A stretch of 64,000 bases of DNA, from the NCBI GenBank assembly GCA_948146395.1, contig OX411549.1, forward strand, positions 38,921,692 to 38,985,691, in the 5' to 3' direction. The notes under the pieces were generated by a model. The model made no database searches, was not told where the DNA came from, and worked only from the letters and a program-made list of their open reading frames with translations. This stretch comes from Fragum whitleyi (lineage: Eukaryota > Mollusca > Bivalvia > Cardiida > Cardiidae). Positions 57,001 through 64,000 of the stretch are shown here, one piece after another (the stretch's first letter is position 1; every line of letters begins with the position of its first letter). Position numbers and translations under genes: made by a program.

Positions 57001-57372
57001 GAAGGCATTCCAAATTATCAGTACTTTCAGTACTTGATTATTTTCGTAAGAAGTTTAGTAAAACGGGCCCTTGGAAACGGGTGAAATGCGACTTCTAAGT
57101 TACTTCTATATACCTTTTCACTGTCTTGGACACACTGTGGTGAGTTTACTTTCGGTTAATTAATTTGTCTCTGGACCACGTGTCATGAAATTGCTTTAAA
57201 CCGCGACAAGTCTTTATGTGTTGGAAAATAAAGTAAAGGTTATCTTGTGAAAAAAGATTATCCTATCTTTAACATCAAATTTTCACCCTCTGTTTCCATT
57301 TCTTGTGAAGTTAAATTGAAATGTTTGATCGGTGAAGTAAGAACATTGGGATAGTAAAGGTAGTAAATAGGA
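57001..57372. other. Anonymous sequence
   Basis: Nothing recognised. Confidence 0.4.
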
Positions 57373-57748
57373 GAGTCGTTGTCACAATATACGCCGCCAC
57401 AAAATTTGCTATCTACAATAGGTAGCTGTAGAGTTGTAAGCGGCTCACACGCCAAAATAAGCTCAATTCGTCAAAGGGTATAGAAAAAAAGTCCGGTTTA
57501 CTGAATGATAATCTAAGTCCAGCATCCTTATCGTCCCGAAAAACCATTTAATCGGAACCATATAAGAATATGCTCTTGGTCAGGTGACTAGCAACATGTT
57601 GTGAAAGTTTCATCCAAATCGATCCAGAAATGAAAAAGAAGTTGCGTTCGTAAGATTTGGACGGACGGACGGGCGGACGGACAGACGGACGGACGGACGG
57701 ACAGACGGAGATTATGATACCTATATACGAGCACCTTCGTGGCATGTA
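57373..57748 (-). repeat. Short HINE-like element, reverse
   Basis: Minus strand: head TACATGCCACGAAGGTGCTC (57729-57748), a long GTCCGTCC/GTCTGTCC microsatellite (57659-57707), a single monomer containing GGATGAAACTTTCACAACAT, and the subterminal word TGGCGGCGTATATTG at about 57384-57398. It sits beside a G-run at 57753-57765. Confidence 0.55.
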
Positions 57749-58020
57749 AAAAGGGGGGGGGGGGGAATCTAAACATGGATATGCATATTGACCAAGCTCT
57801 TTAAAATCTTCATATTACCCTCGGTGTAAAAAGGCTTTAATCATGGTCGGAAAGGGAGATATTATATATAATATTTAAACAAAAACGAAATGACACTTCA
57901 GATGAGCATGTATAGTTTTTATCGATGAATGGAAACAAACCTTCACAAATTTATGAATTCTTGTAAGGCCTTACCTTATGAAAATCAAAGTTCGCAATGT
58001 TTGGATGTACAGGTTAGGTA
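57749..58020. other. Spacer with G-run
   Basis: 13 G at about 57753-57765; otherwise nothing. Confidence 0.4.
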
Positions 58021-58447
58021 CAGTTAATTACATCTTCAAATTGACATCTAACTCAATCAAAGCCATTCTAAATCGCTCACTCAGCGCTCCATTCATTCAT
58101 TCTAGACACTCACTCAAACCATTCAAAAACGCCCTGAAAAACATATTGCAACAACTTCGTTCAAAATAAAAATAGCTGGGGAAAACTCGGGATTTCCCTT
58201 ATTTAATTGAAATTGTAAGCGTCCGATAGGTTCTTGAAGAAATAGGGAGCTGTCTATGGAACTTATAAGCATATTTTATTAAAGGGAGGTAATCAATAAA
58301 GCTTATTTTGTTCATCCTGAGCAAAATTTGCTTTGTACAATTACCTCCCAATTAATTCACTCAAACCTCACTCCACACACTCAATCAATTTCAATTCTCA
58401 ATCATTCAAAATCATTCACCTTGTCAATCTCACGATGTTGTTAACTT
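58021..58447 (+). mobile_element. MITE, third copy of the TA-flanked family
   Basis: Ends CAGTTAATTACATCTTCAAA and TCTCACGATGTTGTTAACTT, TA on both sides, and central palindrome GGGAGGTAATC...TTTTGTTCATCCTGAGCAAAA...ATTACCTCCC (about 58286-58349). Confidence 0.7.
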
Positions 58448-58477
58448 TAGAAATATTATTTACTCTCCTTGTTCTAG

Positions 58478-59018
58478 TGTTACGTGCCAATGTAACAATT
58501 ACAAAGAAACCAGCAACAAACTTTACAATTAACAATATTTATTGACAATAATAACAGAATTATTGACATTATGAAATTAATACAAAACAAATTACAATAC
58601 CTTGAATGTTTATTCCTAAAGTTTTTAATTTTAGATCCAATTTAATTAAGTTCCTGTTCCACAAATAATAAGTCCAATAATATCCGAATTTAAAATTAAA
58701 CTCGCCTTTAAACACACTTTTTAGATAACGAGAAATCCCCATTTAGTTTAACACAGTACTACTAAATAAAACCATAAGTCTAAACCAAGTGAACCAAGAA
58801 TGCTGTAGGAATCTCTTTATATAATAGCATAAAACAATCTAGAATAGCATAGAACATTAGAAGTTTCTAGAGTCTAAATCACTTTCTAAAAGTCCTTTCT
58901 AGAAAGATATAAAATATTCTACATACATGTTTACCTAACAGTGTCAAGGGATCGGAAATTTCCAAGACTAATTCTAAAAATAGACACGGGAAAAACCATT
59001 ATTCATACATGCTTAACA
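58478..59018 (-). repeat. 3' LTR of the Gmr1-like element
   Basis: The 541 bp segment begins (minus) TGTTAAGCATG right after the purine tract and ends ACATTGGCACGTAACA, giving TGTTA...TAACA ends. A TATA box (TATATAAAGAG, minus, about 58832-58843) and AATAAA-type signals are present. The other LTR is not in the window for comparison. Confidence 0.65.
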
Positions 59019-59029
59019 CTTTCCCCCTT
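59019..59029 (-). other. Polypurine tract
   Basis: AAGGGGGAAAG on the minus strand directly precedes the LTR start TGTTA. Confidence 0.65.
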
Positions 59030-59289
59030 GAAAAAAAAAAGGTTTATGAAATAAATCTTTCTTTTTGCATTATCTGTAGCATATACAATGATAATGTAAT
59101 TCACACAATTAGTAATATCATGATTCGCTGAAACATCTCAGCATATCTAGCATGAAATTAAAAAAAACTTTCATCAAAAGAAATGAAAAAAGAGTTATAT
59201 ATGCAAACATACATACATACATATATACAAAAATATAGTGAAATGTAACTTAAATTCAATTCGAATATTAAAGATAAGACAATTCAAAA

Positions 59290-60654
59290 TTTTACACTCT
59301 TGACAGAGCATCTGGTATAATGTTTTCTTTTCCTTTCATGTGTCTTACATCAAGATCAAATTCTTGAAGTGACAAACAACACTTCAATAATCTCTGGTTC
59401 TTACTCTTAAGTTTGTGAAGAAAACTTAAGTGATTGTGATCACTGAAAACAACTATAGGAGAAGTTGCAGATGTTAAATAAACTTCAAAATGTTGGATTG
59501 CTAAAATCAAAGCAAGACATTCTTATTCATTGGTGGAGTAGTTTTTCTGATGTTTGTTTATTTCTTTAGAAAAATAACAAACTGGGTGATCTATACCGTC
59601 ATCGTCTTCTTGCAAAAGAACAGCACCAATATCCACATAACTTGCATCAACAGCTAATTTGAAAAATTTGTCAAAATCAGGTGCTAAAAGAACTGGTGTA
59701 TTTTTTAGTATGGCTTTTAAGCGATCAAAGGCATCTTGACAGTTATCATTCCATTTGAACTTAACGTTTTTTTTAATAAGTTTGTTAAAGGTTCAGCTAT
59801 TAAAGAAAAATTCTTACAAAACTTTCTATAATAGCCAGCCATACCCAAAAATCGCATCAGTTGCTTTTTAGTAGCAGGCACAGGAAACTCAAGAGATAGC
59901 ATTGACCTTAGATTCTACAAGTGTAACTTGACCCTGTCCTACAAGATGTCCTAAGAAAGTAACAGTAGCATGACAAAATTCTGTTTTTCCAAGATTAACA
60001 GTCAATTTTGCATCACTGAGACGGTCGAAGAATTGTTTGATTCTTTGAAGGTGGTCACTCCATGTGGTTGTATAGATGATGACATCATCGATGTATGCGT
60101 CACAGCCATCTAAGCCAGCTATGACCAGCTATACAAGCCGCTGAAACGTCGCAGGAGAATTTTTCATCCCAAATGGTATAATTTTGTACTGGTACAGACC
60201 AGTTGGAGTAGCAAATGCTGATACTTCTTTAGCTCTATCAGTGAGCCGAACTTGCCAGAATCCTTTGAGAAGGTCAAATTTGGTGACATATTTAGAATAA
60301 CCGTCTTTGTCAATACAGTCATCAATTCTTGGTATTGGAAAAGAGTCAGTTTTTGTCACAGAGTTCACTTTTCGATAGTCAGCACACATTTGGCTTTGGA
60401 ACAAATAAACATGATGAATTGTAATTATTTTGGCTGGGTTCATTAAAATTATTCTCCAATAAGTAATTCACATCATCTTGAAAGGGTTTTTTTTGTTTCT
60501 CTGGATTCATTCTATATGGATGTTGTTTTATTGGTCGAGAATCTTCAACAATAACATCATGATATATTTTATCAGTTCTTGTGGGGATGTCAGGAAACAA
60601 ATGTTCATAATCATTAATCAACTGTTTCAGCTCTTCTCGTTGAGATGGCTCCAA
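59290..60654 (-). pseudogene. Reverse transcriptase and RNase H of the Gmr1-like element
   Basis: The RT begins near 60654 with EPSQREELKQLINDYEHLF. It shows CADYRKVNSVTKTDSFPIPR, TKFDLLKGFWQV, PFGMKNSPATFQRLV and the catalytic YIDD (60084-60095). The connection has [11 protein letters not shown]. The RNase H has its first Asp in a DASYVDIGAVLLQ-type strand near 59640 and ends HMKGKENIIPDALSRV at about 59292. Frame changes fall near 60380, 60130 and 59770. A TAA at 59523-59525 interrupts the RNase H just before ECLALILAIQ. It would copy element RNA to DNA. It lies after integrase, not before it. Confidence 0.85.
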
Positions 60655-60765
60655 ATGTTAAAGTTTGTTGTCAAGATTCTTAAGTATTTCAGAATTCTCA
60701 AAATTATGTGGACCAGGAACAGATTTTTCAATAAAGTCTGAACAAACTTCTGATTCAATCACATT

Positions 60766-61993
60766 TTATTCTTGTGGGACAGTGTTTACAACTGTAACTG
60801 GTTTTGAAATAGAGCTATCTCTGTCAAAATACCTTTTTAACATGTTCACATGCCAGATTTGTTTATTTTTACGCCTTCCGGTAGTATTGATAATATAATT
60901 CAAATCACTTGTTTTCTTATCAATAGTATACGGGCCATAATATCTTGCCTGTAAGAGTCGACAAGGTATTGGCAAAAGAACAAGGACTTTATCACCTGGT
61001 TCAAATTTCCTATCAACACTATGCTTGTCTTATCTTGCCTTCATTTTGCTCTGAGATTATTTAAGATTTGACCTAGCAACCTCACATACCATAGACAGTT
61101 TATTTCTAAAGTCAGAAACATACTGTAACAAGTTCAAGGGTGTTTCATCATTAGCAAGAAATTTCTCTTTTAAGAGTGTTAATGGCCAACGAACAGAATG
61201 ACCAAAAACTGACTCAAAAGAGCTAAAGCCAAGAGATTTTTAAATAGATTCTCTGACTGCAAATAATAGCAAATGAATACCTTCATCCCAATTTTTCTCA
61301 GTATAAAATCAATATGACCTTCTTCAGGGTCTGATGAAATCTTTCTAAAGTACCTTGACTTTCACGGTGATAAGCAGATGACCGATATTGCTTGATACCT
61401 AATTCATGAATAACCTGCTGAAATATGCCTGACATGAAGTTTGATCCCTGATCAGACTGAACTGATTTAGGAAGGCCAACAAAAGTAAAGAATTTGACAA
61501 AAGCCTTAATAATTGACTTTAACTTAATGTTTCTTAAAGGAATTGCTTCTGGAAAGCGAGTAGAAGCACACTAAATTGTCAACAAATATTCAGAACCTGA
61601 CTTAGTTTTCGGTAAAGGATCAACGCAGTCTATTATTATTCGACTGAAAGGTTCATCAAAAGCTGGAATGGCTTGTAACCTTGCTTTTGGAATAACTTGG
61701 TTAGGTTTCCCTACCAATTGACAAGTGTGGCAACTTTAACAATATTTGGAAACGTCCGATTTAAGTCCAGGCAAAAGAAAATGAGTCATAAGCTTGTGAT
61801 AAATCTTGTTTACACCTAAATGACCAGACATTGGACTTTCATGGGCTATACTAAGTATTTCATGGCGAAATGACTTTGGAACAACAATTTGGTGATGAAC
61901 ATCCCAATTATCATCAGTTGGGACATCAAATGGTCGCCATTTTCTCATCAGTATACCATTCTTTTTATAGTAACAAACAGGATTCTGAGACAT
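60766..61993 (-). pseudogene. Integrase of the Gmr1-like element, between protease and RT
   Basis: The N-terminal H2C2 zinc module has HESPMSGHLGVNKIYHKL and, after a stop, CHTCQLVGKPNQ. The core keeps the three acidic residues: Asp in IIIDCV, Asp in VQSDQGSNF and Glu in GTLERFHQTL. The C-terminal module reads ARYYGPYTIDKKTSDLNYI and HVNMLKRYF (60975-60766), the GPY-type end of Gypsy integrases. Several stops (for example near 61738 and 61573) and frameshifts lie between. This C-terminal end is only about 110 bp upstream of the RT start, so the order IN-RT is real within this copy and not a fusion of two elements. Confidence 0.85.
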
Positions 61994-62176
61994 TTCTTTT
62001 TCGGGTAATGCCCTATCAATTAACTTTGAAATCTCAGGATCATTTTGCTGTTCCTGGATTAGCTGTGACTTTGAATGCGTTTCATGACCTTGGTCATTTG
62101 ACCTTTGAGATGACTGATAAAGTTTTGACGAATCCGTCTGAGTATCAGGCAGACTAAGATTAAAAGACTTTTTAAT

Positions 62177-62794
62177 CTAGTCATTGAAATATTGACCAAC
62201 AAAAGTATCAGTTAAGTCAATATCATTTGAATTTTTCAAGGAAGCTTTTATAGCCATACCCCGAGTTACTGCACATGAAGGATACAAATCAGGTATATCC
62301 TGCAAAATAGGATCATCTATTTGACCTACACTAGGTGTGTCAGTTACAAGAGGATTAACAACAACCTTATCTCCAGCTAAGTCATTGCCTAGCAATAAAT
62401 GTACACCTTTAAATGGTAAAGAATGTTTAACACCAACAACCACAGAACCAGTAACCAAATCTGAGGACAATTCAACCTTATGAAGAGGAACATTAATAAC
62501 ACCACACTCCACACCCTGAATAAGGACGCTAGTACCAGACGAAGTCTTCTCAGAAAAGGGTAGAACATCTGCTAAAAGAAGAGATTGAGAAGCTCCTGTG
62601 TCTCTTAAAATTTTAAAAGGGGTGGGTGGGCACATATCACCTGAAAGTGATACAAAACCATCCGACATGAATGGTTCAAAAATCTCCATACAGGAATCAG
62701 AATTTGGTTCTGCCTTAACAATTGAATTTAACTCAAAAGAAGGCTGTGATTTAGGCTGAAGGCTGATGAGCCCTGTAGGTTTGGCTGCACTCAT
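62177..62794 (-). pseudogene. Aspartic protease region of the Gmr1-like element
   Basis: The 205-codon open segment has the active-site motif LRDTGASQSLLL followed by a flap-like stretch and HLLLGNDLAGD, the C-terminal ILG-type strand of retropepsins. It matures the Gag-Pol polyprotein as a dimer. The start Met at 62794 is only the first ATG in this frame; in the intact element it would be joined to gag. It ends near 62177, about 180 bp before the integrase segment. Confidence 0.8.
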
Positions 62795-64000
62795 TTCCTT
62801 CTTCCTTTTTAATCTAAAACGTTCTGAAATAAGGTGACCTGATTTTTTTTACAAAAAGTACAATGTACTCGAAATAAGGGGTTTTGAACATTGGTTTCAC
62901 TAGTAGACTTTGGTTTAGGTGAATTTGATTGACTAGACATGCTAGATGAATCACCAGACATAGATTTATTTTGGGGATGTGAGGAAACAGGTTTTGCTTT
63001 ATTAACGGAAAAATTTTTGTGTGTAAGGTAGTAATCATCAGCTAAACGAGCTGCTTCATGTATGGTTTCAACATTTTTTTTCATGTAAATGTGACTTAAT
63101 GTCAGATTGAATGCAATTTTTGAATTGTTCAATTAATATAAGTTGTCTAAGATTATCATAATTTTGGTCTATTTTCTTAGAATAGCACCACCTGTCAAAT
63201 ATTTTTTCTTCGTTTCTTGCAAATTCAACGTAAGTCTGGCTAGATTCTTTTCTACAACTTCTAAAGTGTTGTCTGTATGCTTCTGGAACCAGCTCATAAC
63301 ATTTGAGAATGAGTTCCTTTACAGTATAATAATGATTACTTTGTCCTGTTCTAAGTTGCGAATAAATATTGCGAGCTTTTCCTACTAAGACACTTTGAAG
63401 AAGTAAGGTCCAGTGCCCCTTTTGCCATTTCAAGTTATTTGCAACTTTTTCAAAATGTTCAAAATATGTATCAACTTCAATTTCTTGAAATGCTGGAACA
63501 AGCCTGAAAAGTTTTGTTACATCAAAGTTGTCATTATACATATATCTGGGCTGATTTGCTCTATCTTGAATTTCTAATTCTTTTAATCGTAATTGAAATG
63601 CTCTTCCTTCTCTTCCCCTCTCTCTTACTCTATTTCTTCCTTTTCCCTTTGAAATTGCCTTTCTCTTTCCTTTTCTTCAATTTCTAATTGCTTTTCTTGT
63701 AATTTTCTCTCTTCTCTCTCTCTTTCTAAATCCAATTTCTTCTCCCTTTGTTGAAGTTTTAACAGCTCAAACTCTCTTGAGCTTGCAACTGACGGAACAA
63801 CAACAATGAAAGACAGAGCCTTTTCATCAAAATGTCCTCATCAACAAAATATTGAACCAAAATATTCTTAATTTCATGCTTTCGCAATGAGGACTTGACT
63901 TCTTTTAATTCATAATGCTTGGAAAGATTGAGCAAATCAGGCGTTTTACCCAAATTCAATAGAACCACGGAAGGTTCGTTTCTAAAATTTCCTAAGTCAA
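62795..64000 (-). pseudogene. Gag of the Gmr1-like element with SCAN-like motif
   Basis: From the right edge: a SAP-like start (DLLNLSKHYELKEVKSSLRK, then EIKNILVQYF), a Lys/Glu-rich coiled-coil-like region (about 63750-63560), and a capsid-like segment at 63541-63068. This carries VPAFQEIEVDTYFEHFEKVA, WTLLLQSVLVGKA and VPEAYRQHFR, the last being the hallmark of SCAN domains. A zinc knuckle (CTFCKK...GH) lies near 62860-62840. Frame changes occur near 63770 and 63075, and a stop near 63640. Gag packages element RNA in cytoplasmic particles. Order and motifs agree with the Gmr1 group, whose capsid is the proposed source of vertebrate SCAN domains. Confidence 0.8.

Larger units (their letters stand above)
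58478..64000 (-). mobile_element. Gmr1-like Ty3/Gypsy retrotransposon (gag-PR-IN-RT-RH), minus strand
   Basis: Reading the minus strand from the right edge, the order is gag (zinc knuckle), aspartic protease, integrase, reverse transcriptase, RNase H, polypurine tract, 3' LTR. Integrase before reverse transcriptase is the Ty1/copia order, yet every domain has Ty3/Gypsy sequence. That combination defines the Gmr1 group. Several stops and frame changes make this copy inactive. The 5' LTR and the start of gag are beyond the right edge. Confidence 0.85.

Overview
This window looks like animal nuclear DNA from a marine invertebrate, most likely a bivalve mollusc. It is AT-rich, has one spliced host gene with a molluscan-type cysteine-rich receptor ectodomain, and is otherwise packed with transposable elements: LTR retrotransposons, LINEs, tRNA-derived SINEs, fold-back MITEs and a very abundant class of rolling-circle-like elements carrying about 145-160 bp tandem repeats. 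The organism assignment is inference. There is nothing prokaryotic: no operons, CRISPR arrays or convincing functional tRNA/rRNA genes.

Layout. 1-5040 is the 3' part of a Ty3/Gypsy element (integrase, then a C2H2 zinc finger, an acidic region and a Cys-containing tail, then a poly-G tract and a long LTR). 5041-16248 is a nest of insertions: a reverse-oriented tandem-repeat element is interrupted by the Gypsy element, by a second, composite element (5494-11401) and by a LINE (11759-16138) whose ORF2 is open for 1149 codons. 16254-22165 is bounded by about 360-420 bp inverted repeats around mostly anonymous DNA. 26405-34218 is the only host gene I can support: two exons and a 6 kb intron filled with repeats. 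35231-40285 is a satellite-like array of about 34 monomers of about 145 bp, headed by the same hairpin as the dispersed elements. 40.3-58 kb holds fold-back MITEs, a Tc1/mariner fragment, SINEs, LINE fragments and many tandem-repeat elements. 58478-64000 is a second LTR retrotransposon on the minus strand whose domain order is gag-PR-IN-RT-RNaseH, the unusual Gmr1-like order, with a SCAN-like motif in gag.

The tandem-repeat elements share one architecture. A 5' hairpin (often AGCTCACCTGAG...CTCAAGGTGAGCT) is followed by a GTCCGTC-type microsatellite, tandem monomers of about 145-160 bp, a subterminal inverted copy of the head (GGTGAGCGAT), a short GC-rich hairpin and the end CCTCTTGT. This matches HINE/DINE-1-type non-autonomous Helentrons and the bivalve 'pearl' elements. 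The classification is inferred from structure; no Rep/helicase ORF is present. The most interesting observations are the Gmr1-like element, the ancestral core shared by all monomer families, the co-varying head/tail signatures, the composite element suggesting terminator read-through, and the receptor ectodomain gene that lacks its expected seven-helix part.
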